64,000 nt of DNA, taken from NCBI GenBank assembly GCA_029721435.1, contig CM056587.1, positions 12,483,167 to 12,547,166 on the forward strand, written 5' to 3'. The notes beneath the pieces are model-generated. The model saw only the letters and a list, made by a program, of their open reading frames with translations, was not told where the DNA came from and searched no databases. Within the stretch, counting starts at the first letter, position 1; every line of letters starts with the position of its first letter. Both the position numbers and the translations under genes were made by a program. The DNA is from Gymnothorax reevesii. Taxonomy: Eukaryota > Chordata > Actinopteri > Anguilliformes > Muraenidae. Shown here piece after piece: positions 1 to 12,651 of this stretch.

Positions 1-190
1 CTTACTGTTCTCTCATATTTGGGGCAATTTAGCATATCCAGCTAGCCCAATGTGCATGTCTTCAAACATTTGGAGGAAACCCACGCAAACGCGCAAATTC
101 CACGCAGAAAGGCCTCAGGCGAGTTTCAAACCCAGAACCTTCCTGCTGTGAGGCAGCAGTGCTACCCACTGCGTCACCGCACTGCCCGAC
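1..190 (-). repeat. Dispersed tRNA-headed SINE-like repeat, head portion, minus orientation
   Basis: Read on the minus strand this begins with a phrase of the 'gcagtgggtagcactgctgcctcacagcaggaaggttctgggttt' type (internal A- and B-box-like words) and continues into 'gtgggtttcctcc' and 'gaagacatgcac'. This layout is typical of a very abundant teleost interspersed repeat. The copy is diverged and runs off the left edge, so its full length and family name are not determined. Confidence 0.6.
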
Positions 191-999
191 ACAACATAGA
201 ACAATGTTTTATTGGTACAGCTTAAACCTATTAGGCACAGCCGTCTGAACATCAACATCTGCAGTGTGAACACAGAGTCACAGACAAATTAATAATTGCC
301 AGGTTAAATTAAGATTTTCTGCATATAGGTTTATATTGAACATGTATTGTCATATTTCCTCCAGTAAAATATGGTGAGCATCATTACTTCCTGGACAGTC
401 ACTCATTTTTTGCTATTTTGGTTCAATTGCTGGACCTAAATCCAGCTGAACATGCTTTTTACATGCTCTAGAGGAGACAGAGGGGAAAAAGCTGCTGAAA
501 TAATCAGGAACGGTTGATGGCCACAGCGCAGGAGTGGCAGAGCCTCACCAGGGAATATACCCAGCGCCTGGTGATGTGTAAGCGTCACTGGCTTAAAACA
601 GTGTCTGCTTGCGAAGGAAATTCGACTAAACATTAAAAATAAGTACTTTAATCATGTTAAAATGTCCAATATTTTAATGGCCCAAAAATGGGCAGGAGAG
701 GACTGTATACAAAACAGTTTGTCGTTTCTAAATATTTTGTCCGATTTTCGGCAATAACGCCCTCAGATTTAAGCTGACAGTCTGCCCTTCAACCTCACTG
801 TCATTACATCCTTTCAAACTCAAAGTGCTTGAGTACAGAATCAGAATAACAATATGTCAATGTCCAATGAGTTATGGTGTTCATTGAAGGCATATCTTGT
901 ACGTCTGAGTTGTGCCACTTCAGAGCCGTAGGGTTTTTGGTTATGTTAGATTGAGTCTATTTTGAGTCTTGTCTGAATGGAGCCTGTAGCCTCTAGAGC

Positions 1000-2168
1000 C
1001 GTTCTTTACTGAAACGCAGTTCGGTCATCCTGGGGGCTTCTCACTAGTGTGGAAGACTGAAGTTTCCGGGTGGCGTCTATCTTTGAGGAGATGACTCAGC
1101 GCTCATGCGTCTCCCCTCTCTCAAACGTCCCCACCTTTTGGTTGGCTGCATTTTCAGAGGGGCGGGCAGTGGAGTATGCATCCGGGCAGTCCAAAAAATG
1201 TGACCTATTGCGGCTCAGCTGTCACTCGAAGGCTTAGGGGGACTCAGTTGTCACGTCTCCGGGGACTCAGTGAGCGAGGGGGGGGAGTGACAGAGATTGA
1301 GTGAGAGGGTTGATCTTCCAAAGGGGGGGAAGGTTTGGGTGAATTGGGATTGCTGAAGCCACACGTCCTCACGGCCGAAAAACCTGCGTTCAAACCGCCA
1401 GCAACGCCGCTCATGTGAAAGTTCGGAAAAAGCGAAGGATCCAGAACCCGCTCTCCGACAAGCTCTTAAGACCGCGAGGATCCACATGGAAAGGTGAAAA
1501 TCTGACTCCGGTATTTTCCGAAGGTGCTGCGCAGAGCTGCTAATGCAACTTGATCCTTGAGGACTCACACTAAAAATACCACCAGCTTGGAGATCTCCAG
1601 CACGTTGTATCTTCTCAATTGGCGAACGATTAGATATTTTCTTTTATTTTTTCCCCTTCTCATGGCTGTAATTGGACATTCCATGGATTATACCAACTAT
1701 TCCAAAGCTTTTTAACACACATACTTTGAGGTAAAATATCTGTGAATATATCTTTAAATGTCATTCAACTTCAGGTCTGGCAGTTCAGAAATATTTTGAA
1801 GTATGGTTATTTTCATTTGAGAGCTCTTGAAAATGTACTCCGTTCTGAAATCAGAGTGGTTTGTTATAAAGCGGGGAGTCTGGAGTACACTGAAATAGTA
1901 AACGTCCCCACAGCAGTTCAGCAACAAATGAGTTTTATTTTTTTGCTGAGAAACTGTTTTCACACATTTGAAACACACCCAGCATCAGTAATGCTGGATT
2001 GTCGTTTTGACTCACTAAGGTCTCTAATGATTTAAACTGACGGAAAGCTGAAAACCCCTGCTTTGAAATTATTTGAATGCTGAATAAATCGGAATCGCCT
2101 TCACCTTCTGAGCATCGCAGCTGGGTCAAGTGACAGAGAGGTTTGTTTGGGACGAGCAGGGCGCCATC
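1000..2168 (+). promoter_or_regulatory. speg: Candidate promoter and 5' UTR region of the Ig-containing speg start
   Basis: This kilobase is richer in G, C and CpG than the flanking AT-rich DNA. It holds an Sp1-type GC box (ggggcggg) near 1158-1166, a TEAD/M-CAT-like word (cattcca) near 1677, and a MEF2-like word (ctaaaaatac, one mismatch from consensus) near 1570. The last two are motifs known from muscle promoters, which would suit a striated-muscle gene. An in-frame TGA at 2109 precedes the first ATG at 2169, so the coding exon is closed on its 5' side. No transcription start can be read from sequence; an upstream non-coding exon is possible. Confidence 0.4.
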
Positions 2169-2595
2169 ATGAGGAAGGCCGAGGCGCAGGCGACTCTGAA
2201 GAAAGGGGCGGAGGGAGAGGCCTGTGGGATGGCGCCCCCTAGCCCCCGCATCCCGCCAAAGCGGGCCAAAGTCTCCGCGGACCAGGTGGTGCCAGACCCG
2301 GCCGATTCAGTGTACCCCACACCGACCCCGCCCGTGTTCATTCGGAAGATGCGGAACGCGGCAGTGGGTCTCGGGTGCGATATCCGGCTAAAGGTGGCTG
2401 TGGCAGGAGACCCTCAGCCCTCCCTGTACTGGTACTGCAACGAGGAACTGCTGGATATGGAGAACCAGGAATATGGCGGCCTGTGGATCCGTGACTGCAA
2501 GCCCAGCGACGCTGGCCTCTACACCTGCATCGCCAACAACTACCTCGGCGAGGCCAAGACCAGCGCCGTACTGGCCGTGCTGGACCTCGGTGAAG
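2169..2595 (+). CDS. speg: speg alternative first coding exon A (N-terminal Ig domain)
   Basis: Start chosen at the ATG at 2169: an in-frame TGA lies at 2109 and the only earlier in-frame initiator would be a GTG at 2130. The protein begins MRKA and continues through APPSP and PPKRAKV, matching the N-terminus remembered for mammalian SPEG. The exon gives 142 full codons and ends GAA G before gtaatt (phase 1). Residues about 55-138 form an I-set Ig domain with core Trp88, a DAGLYTC motif (Asp114 to Cys120) and final strand AVLAVL. The usual B-strand cysteine is replaced by Val76; unpaired Cys70, Cys90 and Cys110 are also present. The preceding 54 residues are Pro/Lys-rich and likely unstructured. 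Reading through the donor only adds unrelated sequence to a stop near 2750. Joins 51589 in frame (GG D S E N). Confidence 0.9.
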
Positions 2596-4895
2596 GTAAT
2601 TATTTGTTACGAGATAGCATGCAGCCCCAGTGCTGCCAAACAAGCTTCGCATCAACGGACCTCACACCTTCTGTGGGTTTTGGAGAGCTGCCTGGTTTCA
2701 CCAGAAAACTTCCCATCACCTCATCCTCAAAAACCACGGGAGGAGTGAGCTAATCATGCACCCAGCCGCTTTTAGGTATTAATGCATTTATGAAGCTGTA
2801 ATTAACACCCTGCTGCTCTCTTGAGTCCTGGGCAGAGAACCGCTGTGAGCTGTTTCTTGAAGCAGGTTTACAGACTTAGTTGGATAACTGCTCTGAGTGA
2901 TACCCAGGGCCATCCTAAATCTGGAGCATGGACCTGAGTGCTAAGAGCTGTTCTGGGTTTTAATCAGTGCACTTATCCAGATAACTCTGTAATCCTGCTT
3001 TGTGAAACTTTCCCCTGCTCAGTACTGTCACCTTTATACTGCAGCCACTGTACTGAGGCAGTACTTCTGAGAGAGCTGGAGGGTGTCATGTGATCTAGAA
3101 GACCCAAACAGAGCTTGCGTTTGTGAAGCCTTGTGTCAGGATGGGAAATGCTGATTTTAGATAAGGGTCTTGCATGAGAATCCAATCCTTTGCCATCGTG
3201 AGTGATGTGTTAAACTGATCCTAGATCAGGCCGTGGATGAATGTAACTGTGTAACTGAGGTTATGTGTAGGCCAGGTTATCATGTAGCCTTGTGTCTGTC
3301 AGCACTGAAAATGTTTTAAAATGTGCAAACTCAGTACAGCCTCAATCCTAAATACAGTATTTTCGTTCTGTGGTATTGTGGTGAGTCAGTATGTTCCTGT
3401 CTCAGTGCTGTGGTTCTGTGATGAAACAGTATTGTCCTGTACCATTGCTGTGGTGAACCAGTTCAGAGAGGTAATGACAGGTTTGTTGTTTACCTGTGGA
3501 GGTCCAAAGAAGCTGATCGGTTTTAATAAAACCATCATCACCCATCTGGCTTCAGCGACAGGAACACATGCTGACGGCAGGGGAATGCATCTGTTTGCAG
3601 TCATGCGTCCGACACGAGCAGGGGAAGTGCTGGTTGTGCTGTGCTGATTTGGCAGCTTTACTGGCCTCCGGTCTTCAGGAGCAGATCTGCGAAAAATGCA
3701 CCTCACTCATTACTCAGTGTTCCCACAGAAACTCCATCGCTCTGCAGCCTTGGGTTTTCTCTCCCGTTCACTGAATGAAGGTTAGGAAAGTAATATTTGC
3801 AGAGAGCTGCTGGGTTGGTGCTGGTGTGGGGGAAGGTGAAGAGGCCAGAGCTCTGTGGCCTACAGGATAGACAGAAATCTTTTTTCTAAGGATGGATGGA
3901 GTTTGGATTCATCGCTTGTTTGAAAAGAGGTCACGTTGCTCATTTAGAAGGTGAATTAGGGGTACAGGCTGGTAGTTTGGGGTGTCAGCTGGCAGGGGAG
4001 CCTGTAAGGCAGCTTCAGCAGTGTCACTGACCCCCACGTTTTCCCCTGCCATCCTGTCAGCAGTACAGCTCTAGACGCGGGCATCTTTAGATGATGGCAT
4101 TTTGGAAAAAGGTCAGAAGGGATCCATTCAATTTATTAAAATAAACAATTTCACCGGATTTGTTAACATCAAAGTCTCTGCTTGAAATTAAAAAAAGAGT
4201 CGGTGTTTTTTAAATAATATAGAAAGTTATGATTTAAATTTGTGATCTTTTTTTTTTGACAATACTGGCAAAAATGAAGCTTTTCTCAATTTGTGAAAGT
4301 TGAGCATTTGTACTGATAGGCCTGTATTGCGCAAACAGCTCCATGACTTATCTAATAGATTTCATCTCATTCAGCTGTAAACTCCAGCAATGTATTTATA
4401 CCCCAGTTGGACATGAAAGTGTTTTATCTTCCTGAGAATATGTATATTCTTTGACCAGACTCCTGCAATATAAGACATTTAATTGAAATATTGTAAATTT
4501 TTGAAAAGTAATTGAAAAAATTGTTTTAAACACTTTATTTGGTAATAGTTCATGTAGCTCATGTAGCTTTTAAGATGTTTAATACGCTTAAAAAAAGAGC
4601 ATGTCATAAACATGCTAAAGGGCATGCAAAACTCGCGCAGGGTGGCTGTTTTTGCTAGTAGCGCACTTAGAATATTAGAGAGCCCATATCAGGTGGAAAT
4701 TATTTACCAGCTACTCATGCTAGCTTTGCTTCATGCAGTTGAAAAATTAGGCTTTGTTGACTGACCATGCATAGACTGGAGATGCTTTATGATTAGTTGG
4801 TACTTAGAGTCTCAACCACTAGAAGGCAATACCTGCTTAACAACCTAGGTATCCGGAGTACTCAATGTACATTTTTGGCTGGTATTTCCACTGCT

Positions 4896-5190
4896 GCAAT
4901 AGCTCCTCCCCTTGTCCTGTGTTCGCTCCTCCCCTTGAGTTGGCCCCTCCCACACTTTGTACGCACTCCTTCTCATATGTTAGCCCCTCCCCCATACTTC
5001 ATGAGCCATTCCCCCTGCTTTGTGTTGGCTCCTCCCAGAATTAGCCCATGGCTGTGCTTGCACCTCCCCAATGTTATCCCCTCCCACACATTGTTAGCTC
5101 CTCCCTCTGTGTCTGCCCTCACCCCATGGTTTGTTTGCTTCTTCCCCACCGCAATAGCTCCTCCCCCTAATTGCATTAGCCCCTCCCCAG
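4896..5190 (+). repeat. Degenerate C-rich minisatellite, unit about 27-30 bp
   Basis: About ten imperfect repetitions of a unit built around 'ttagctcctcccc', separated by variable words such as tttgtg and cacac. The long open frame over it (4797-5228) arises because the pyrimidine-rich unit lacks stop codons; it is not a gene. Confidence 0.7.
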
Positions 5191-5841
5191 GAAAGCAACG
5201 TGCCATGTTCCTGATCCCCCTGCCTTGACCTCACAGGCAGCAGCTGTCCTGTCACTCAGCCCATCCATATCTCTCTCCTGCCTGCGTCCATCTCTCCTGG
5301 CTATTTATACCTGGGAATGTGCCTGCTCTCAGATTTTTGCAATGTTAACAGGCCAAACTATCTCCCCTTACACCAGAACACATCACTTCTAATTATAATC
5401 TGCCTGGACAGACGAGGCCCCGGGTTCTAATCTGACAGTTTCAGCTAGATCAACATGTAGAGCAGAACTTCTATTTATTCAAATCATTTTCCCTTCCTGT
5501 CAGTGTGAATGTACTGCAATGTGGTCACGCCGAGCTTTGCCGTAGCACTGCTTCAACTTTGCTGCTTTATGTTCAAACAGGGTTTGAATCCATGGAAAGG
5601 TGTGAATTTGATTTGGACATATATAATTGACACATATAATGTCAAACAGAAAGACTTTCTAGCTGATTCACTGGAACGATGTGTAGCAGAGTCCATTTGA
5701 ATTTACGAAGCTTCCAGAAATTTGGTTTGCTGGCCCGCTTGCTTCAGATTTGCATTTGACTACATTTCAGGTCTGCTCTCACTTTTCTGTTTTTAAAACC
5801 AAGTTTGTTGATGTCTTTCAGAGTCTGTGCAGTGAGCACTA

Positions 5842-6045
5842 GTCAATTGCATGACCTAAGCCATGCTTGCAAAAAAAAAAAAAATGTAAGGTGCAAGTAG
5901 CTGGACCTGGGCCTTGTTTATAAAAGCACGTGAAATAAACAGTAGTTAATTGCAGGACCTGGGCTGTGTTCATAAATGCATGTAAAGTAAACAGCAGCGA
6001 ATTGCAGGACTCCGGCTGTGCTGGTGAAAGCATGTAAATACTGTT
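5842..6045 (+). repeat. Tandem repeat, about 52-bp unit, nearly 4 copies
   Basis: Successive copies share 'aattgcaggacctgggctgt', 'cataaatgcatgtaaa' and 'taaacagcag' phrases. The first copy is the most diverged and contains a poly-A run at 5871-5885. Confidence 0.65.
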
Positions 6046-6778
6046 TTGTTGCAGGCTGTTTGTGTTTGTCCGTGGGGGACAGTTTGTTACCAGCCCCTGA
6101 CATAATGAGCTGTTTACTTGCTAATGTGCTGCATCTAATGAAAACCCAGACTTCATCTACTCTCAGATGTTCTTTCCTCAGTAAAAGAGCTTCTCAAAGC
6201 AGAACTCCAATGTGCCGCAACTACACATTAGCTTCCAGAAACTCATAAAACAAAATAAAAATCAGTAAGTTTAATGAATTTTAATAATGTGCATTTTACT
6301 GTGCTCTCTCTTGGGACAGATTTAGACTCTTAGACTTAACTGTGAACTTTGCTTTCTGTTCTTGGTGACACTGAGCAAGTTGTATGTTGTATCAGATGAA
6401 CTGAATTGTTGCTGCATATTGTGGGCTGAATATATTCTCAGATAATGGCATTCACAGGACCAGCTCATCATTTTTGCGCTTGTAAGTGACATAATTTTTT
6501 TTGTGTGAGTTTTGTGTGAGTAGTGTACACTATGTGCTCTATGTGCACTATGTGGGGAGTCCATGCATCTTTCACACTGATCCACCAGCTGCTTCCATGG
6601 CAACATTGCTGGGTTTTATTGCCTTTTTTAAATTTCGCTCTGGGGTTAGGAGGCGTTGTGGGGATCAATACTGTGTGTGTGAACGGGCTGGACTCTGCAC
6701 TCCAGCCTGCTGTTGGAGGAAGTTCCTTCTGAAGATGTACATTTAATGCCACACGAGAGGGGAACGATTCAACTGAAT

Positions 6779-6780
<2 letters not shown>

Positions 6781-6823
<43 letters not shown>

Positions 6824-7230
6824 ATCCACATGTGCTTTCAGACACATGCGCGCACACACACACTCACTCACACACACACACAACCCACTTTCCAACATAC
6901 ACAGTCCACACCCCAACACACATAGAGCCCACCCCAACACACACAAACACAGACAGACAGACAGACAGACACACACACACACACACACACACACAAAACC
7001 AACTTTCCAACACACATCCTTCATACCCCAACATACACACAGCCCATTCCCCAATACACATTCACACAGACACATACACACATACGTGCACACACAGACA
7101 CATACACACACACGGACAAATGCACGAACATACACAGCCCACCCCACCCCCCACCCCCCCACGTCACAAAAACACACACAGTCCAGTACACGACACACAT
7201 ATATGCAAGCACGCACACAGGCTCAAATAT
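6781..7230 (+). repeat. CA-rich compound microsatellite
   Basis: Opens with about 20 perfect CA units (6781-6820), then degenerate CA-rich DNA with a CAGA run at 6950-6970 and a second (CA)n. Several mutually overlapping 'ORFs' on both strands are translation of the dinucleotide (Thr-His or Val-Cys runs) and are not genes. Alternating purine-pyrimidine DNA of this kind is prone to Z-form and to length polymorphism. Confidence 0.95.
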
Positions 7231-10200
7231 GCTCGCACAAGTAGAGGTTGCCTTGAATACCAAACTGCATCTTGATTCAATCACAGGTATAATGAAATCA
7301 CTCCCCCATTACACTGTGCCGATGCTTTTTGCGGAACCATGGAACACCTCATTATTCCAGACGAGACGTCTCCAGTTTCATCCTTATTTCATGAAGCTGT
7401 AGAATATTCCGTCAGGTTCCATGGTGTGCCATGCAGAACAGAACAGCATGTGTGCAGTTCTTCTCCATGAGAGCTGGGTACACATAAATATCTCCCAGAA
7501 GCTGTGTTCACCAACATTTTCACACGCAGATGTATGGCCTGTTATTCACAACATTGAAAGGCAAAGTACTTAACTGACAGTCAAAGAATAGGACAAGGGC
7601 ATTCATTGCTGGTTACTTTATTGTGTGTTTGCTTGTTATTCTCGCACATTTTAAAATGCTTAAACCCTAATTTGTCTGCATTGATTTTATGTCTCAATCC
7701 GTTAATCAATTTATTTTCTTTTGTAATCATAATCTTCAAATGACCAAAGTTTTCATTAAAAATGTTGAAAAACAGATTTTGCATCTCCGTATAAAATCCA
7801 TTTAAATGTTTCCTCTTCATATCATTGCCGACTACTGGGATGTCAGGACCACAAAATATGCAACAGAATAAAACAGCCACCTGCAAAATGTTTCTGAATA
7901 ACCCCCTGAAACACTCCCAAAATGTGAAGAAATACCCTTTTGTTGGACGAAACCGAGTGCCCATCTGATGCAAATTCTCCAAAAGTCTGGGGCTGTGGGA
8001 CAGGGTATCTTGTATCCTGTACAAAAAATGTCTGATTTGACTTAAAGGTCAACTTCTTTTTGATGGGAAGAGGCACATCTTTTGCTGCAGTTCATGGTGT
8101 GAGATCCACAGATCCTGCATTGTGGCTTCGTTTAAATTAATCTGTTTCTCTGGTTTATTATTGACTTAAAATGGTCTCCTTTACAGCGGCAGTCTTTTTT
8201 TGCCCTTGTTTATTGCCTATTGCTCTAAGAAGGCATACCATGATTTTTTAAAACTATCCATAGCAGGAATGATTTTGTGAACCGGTTTTGATTTTGTAGC
8301 AAAAGCTTTTCCAGACAATAACTTCTAATGATAAAGCTATTTCCAAATATATTTCTATTCATTTTAAAAGTCATCTCTGATAATTCAAGACAATTCACAA
8401 TATAATGCGAAAAATGAAAAATTCTTTGTGCAGCTAAGAAAGAATATTGCAAATTTGAGTTGAACTATGCACTTTAAATGTGGTTTTAGGAATCAAGATA
8501 AGACTTCAACCTTCTAGTGACTTAAACAATCAATCAATGGATGACATAGCGAACATAGTCACGGCTGCTATAAACCCTGGAACATTATATCGAGGAGCAG
8601 TTATGGTCTTTGTTTATAACTTTAATGATTATCCGGAGCCACATTAAAATGTTCATTTTTCACTAGATTTTTCCAGCAAACTCTGCCACCATGACAAGCA
8701 GATGCTGTATGCAACAAATGAATGTGCAAGAATTAACAGGAGAATCATAAAGAATGTATTATCATTCTTATTATTATTTTGTTGTTGGCATTGTGAGGGG
8801 TTTTCCTGAAATTGAAACAGTGCAGTAATTCAGCCAAGTAGTCCAGTCAAATCAGTGCAAACAAAAGTACCAGACTAGTGAAGCTCAAGACCATTTTTTT
8901 GACACTGCTTCTAAAATGGATTGATTCAATACTGTGGTGATATTTAAAGCTGTAATTCTATGCCTATTAGCAGCTATCTGACCAGGTATTTGTCTTGCCC
9001 TGTCAGAGAGCCTTTCCATGTGGCCAATGTTCTTTTTGGCTTTCGCAGTTTTTTGGTGTTTGACTTATGCTATCAAAATTTCTAACACAGTTCCCTTTGC
9101 CACCTTTTGGCTGTTTTTGTGCCCAACACTTGCAATCTGTGCACCGAACATTCAGCCGCTTTGGAGCCTTGTTAGTGTCTTCATCTTGATTTGGAGACTT
9201 ACTGAAGAAAGTGTTGCTGGTTAGACATCTTTTGAACAGATGCTTGCAGCTTATTAGTTCTCAAATTAATAGAAATCTCCTGTCTAGAAGAATTTGTTAT
9301 TGTGGTTTAGGGTCTTCAAAGTTAAATCAGTTTTTAGGGGTGCTTCTTATATGCAGCAATGCTTGTAATAAGCATCAACGTCACTGCATTTTGTATTGTT
9401 GGCACAGTCCCAGTTGTGTCATCGGAGTTTTACATTTCAGTATGAGAGGAGCAGTGCTTCTGACTGCAAAATATGACTCATAGCTTACTGTGTCTTATGT
9501 ATTACAATAATGGGTAATTAGTCATTACTTCATAGTGTGAGCCTATCATGTTTCCGAACAAAACCTACATTTTTCTACGATCTAACCCTTTGTCTTTTTC
9601 TCAAGTGCCACAGCAATAAATCAAATAGGATCGCACATTTAAACTGACTACATCTAAATCCTGTGGGCCTACCAGGGCTTTCTGTTCTATAATTTTATGC
9701 GAGTGTAATGAAACTGGCTGCCAGTGAATAGAGCATTATAAATCTAATGTATACGTTGTACTATTATTATTATTTCTTCGTGCTCCCTCCACATTTATGG
9801 CTGAAGATGAAATTAAGATGCCAACTGTCCGCAATTAGTGAACTAAGATGACGTGGTTACTGCTTAAGGACTTTGTGCAGTACTCTTGCAGGTCTAAGTG
9901 GAGCAGGCCTCTGTAAGTGCTCTACTTTGATATTCACTCCTAATTTTCCAATCCAGTGTTCAATCTCCTTGCTGGCTGTGCCCGAAGCTCTCACAACTAT
10001 TTTTATTATTGTCATTACTATTTTATTCAAAACTATTCAGTTATTGGAAGAAAGGTGTTACTTTCCTTTTTCTCTGTGAAATGCTTAACTTCAACAGAAG
10101 GCAATATTTATCCTGTGCTGATATAGGCATCAATAAGTGCCACCAATAATGAACTATTCCAGTGGCTCTCATTTAAGGCTTAGGAAATTGGAAACCATTT

Positions 10201-10371
10201 TCCCAATATAAGGGACATGACTGGCTTTCTTTCCAGAATATTTTGGCCTGCTTTCTTTAGCAGTAAATCTTTTACCTGTAGGGTGCGATGCCAATGACTA
10301 TCACAGAACTCACCTGGATACATTCTACATTCTGACCCACTGAGAACCCTGGCAGAACTGTACAGCCAACA

Positions 10372-10591
10372 CCAGGCCATGGCTTAACCACCCAACATTA
10401 CAATCAGCCTCATTAATGGATTGCCTGTGGGAATGGAAGCAAATCCCCTCCACAGCACTCTGACATCAAGTGGCCATATCTCCCAGGGGTCTGTTGTCTA
10501 TTATAGAAGCAAAGGGGGGTGCCAACACTATAATTAATGCCCTTGATTTTTGAACAAGATACTATTTCAGCAGGTGTCCACATACTTTTTG
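10372..10591 (+). mobile_element. Tc1-like transposon, 3' terminal fragment
   Basis: The stretch with 'gaatggaagcaaatcccc', 'agaagcaaaggggggtgccaac', 'attaatgcccttgattttt' and 'caggtgtccacatactttt' has the layout I recognise from the end of fish Tc1 elements: transposase C-terminus, stop, then 3' inverted repeat. In the + frame 'EWKQIP' and 'IEAKGGA' are readable with interruptions. The 5' two-thirds is absent or unrecognisable. Non-autonomous and decayed. Confidence 0.7.
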
Positions 10592-12554
10592 ATGTTGTTT
10601 TGTTTGCGTCAAGAGCTCTGAGTTCTGAGGCCTGTTGCATCCATCACACTGTATATGTGCTGTTATTGGTGCGGTTTCTCATAGGGCGAACATGGCCAGT
10701 TTGCCGGCTAGCATTCCTGAATTCAGTTTGGTCCAGTAACGTGAGAGGCTGCAGCCATCTTACTTTTACTAATCTGCCTGATGGAATAACATGTCCTTCC
10801 TTATTTCTGTCAGTCCACTTCTAATGCCGGGGGAGTTTGCTGATATTCGATATATCTGGCATTTCAACTTGCTTATCGGGGTTAGAAATGTGAAATATGT
10901 GTTTTGAAATTAAGAACTTTAGACATTTCAGATCTCAAAATGAGCAAACCATTAAAAAATAATGATTATAAAATGCTGCTAGAGTGAAAAAATCTGGTAT
11001 GTTATGTGTTATTATGTCTAACATGCATACCCAACTATAGGCCATTTAATATTTTGCCTTTCACAACTTCTTGAAATTGTGGAAGTGTCTTCCTCTATAA
11101 AATACAAATTTGGTTTTGAAGAAAAAAATTGTCCACTGAAACTGCTATTTGGTATATTATTGAGTAAATTAAATTTAATATTGTTTTATTGGTGCAGTAT
11201 CTCCCTCATTTTAGCAATACATTTGATATTGTGAATTTTAATATTGTTCTGTCCAAGCTTTGACATTTTAATCTGTTTAATTTATTTTATTCTAATCAAA
11301 TATATCTCCTACATTAGTTAATTTTGTGAACCTAGCAAATACTTATACACAGAATCAATCATCTTGCTCTGACCTTGTCAATGAATTCATATTACTGCGT
11401 TCAGACAAGGCTCTGTACTATATCCTGCAGAGGAGACTGCGTAGGAGGTCAGAGATTAGTTGCATTTTGAGAAATCGGCATATTCAGTCAGTGTAACAAA
11501 CAATCACTTGGAATGCCACACCAACAAGTATAAGAAATTTTGTCAGCTTTAAAAGTTTTATTAGTTGGAATCATGGCTGAAATCAAATTAGTCATGCCTT
11601 CAGGAAGTAATGATTTAACTGTTGTACAGAAATTACTGTATTTATTATTTTTCTGTCTTGTTTAAATAATGGTGATATGTCCGTCAGTCTTTTGTCATTG
11701 AAATTATACGTATATTTACGTTGCATAACTTGCCCAGGGACAGCGGATGAAATTTGGCTTGATATCTAATTTTGCGATAACCAAGTGGCTGTCCACTGTT
11801 CCTGCTGTCAAGGTATAAAACAAAAAATATAAATGTATGTTTTGTCATTGTTGCTATGTAATTGTTTTGTTTATGTTAATGTACAAATGCTTCAGCTATG
11901 CATGGTCTTGCAGAATATTTGGCATTTGTGTCATGTTAAAAGAATTAACTCTTGGGACAAACTTCATTTTTGTAAAAAAAAAATAATAATAATAGGTGAA
12001 AAAAAGACTTGGAGATAGTCAGCCGTGAGTCGCTGCCGTCTTCCGATATTATCCCCAACCCCAATAGACATGGCTACTGTCCAAAACAGATTTTGTAATA
12101 TTATTATTATTTTTATTTTTTTTTTGCCATATGGCCTTCCCTCCTGAGACATTAGCAAACATTAGCACGCAGGCCCATTAGGATTTTGAACATACCCTCT
12201 TTGGTACATAGTGAAGCTAATCCCTGCTGTGGGGGCACAGAGGATAGAATAGCCCTCTATGTAATGTGGTAGTATTGCACAAAGCCAGCACCAGTGAATG
12301 GTGCTGCAGGCCGCGTGCTACATGACACCAGAAATAGACCGTTTGACTCATCAGCTGAGAAGTGAGTGAGGGAGAGAAGGGGCTTTGGGGTCCAGCTTTC
12401 ACCACCAAGCCAGGAAAAAAAGACTCTCAAGAAGACCAAAGAGCTCAAAACAAGAACAGCAGAAGATAGTCTGTGAGTGTGGCCAGTTCCTGCGGGTTTC
12501 CCTTTCTGGGGATAAAACATCAGAGAACAACATTTGGATTTTTGTTTGGTCACC

Positions 12555-12651
12555 ATGTTGAGAAGGGAATTGCTTGACGCGAGAAAGGCACTGAAAAGTG
12601 CAAAGAGACGTGACCCCTCCGCGCCCGGACCACGCAAAAAGAAACCCAAAG
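12555..12651 (+). CDS. speg: Candidate speg alternative first coding exon B (basic N-terminus)
   Basis: ATG at 12555 in a strong Kozak context (caccatgtt), with an in-frame TAA at 12513 closing the 5' side. The exon encodes 32 residues, starting MLRRELLDARKALK and ending RKKKPK, and stops at AAA G before a near-perfect donor (gtaaga, phase 1). That phase is exactly what the common exon at 51589 needs, giving K-P-K-G-D-S-E. The peptide is strongly basic, with KRR and RKKK clusters ten residues apart, resembling a bipartite nuclear localisation signal. Nothing else nearby looks coding. I infer an alternative promoter for speg, but I do not firmly remember this N-terminus from other species. If the exon is not real it is an unusually well-formed coincidence. 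Confidence 0.6.

Larger units (their letters stand above)
2596..12554 (+). other. speg intron between start exons A and B: mostly non-coding
   Basis: AT-rich intronic DNA. Recognisable contents are the C-rich minisatellite at 4896-5190, a roughly 52-bp tandem repeat at 5842-6045, the CA/CAGA-rich tract at 6781-7230, and a Tc1 transposon 3' fragment at 10372-10591. The open frames here (for example 3321-3647 and the minus-strand frame 7581-8024) show no family motif, no splice-site support and no codon bias I can see; I treat them as chance. I see nothing I can name in 2600-4890, 7300-10300 or 10650-12300. Confidence 0.7.

Noticed and set aside
1251..1568. 105-codon minus-strand open frame, considered as a divergent neighbouring gene
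   Set aside because: Located in the CpG-richer promoter region; no recognisable protein features or splice context.
2130..2753. Open frame starting with GTG at 2130 and running to 2753
   Set aside because: Vertebrate initiation is at the ATG at 2169, and the donor at 2596 ends the exon; the tail after it has no similarity to SPEG.
6743..7275. Several overlapping open frames on both strands
   Set aside because: Translation of CA/GT dinucleotide repeats giving Thr-His or Val-Cys runs.
7581..8024. 147-codon minus-strand open frame
   Set aside because: AT-rich, no domain or splice context, no recognisable family; consistent with chance.
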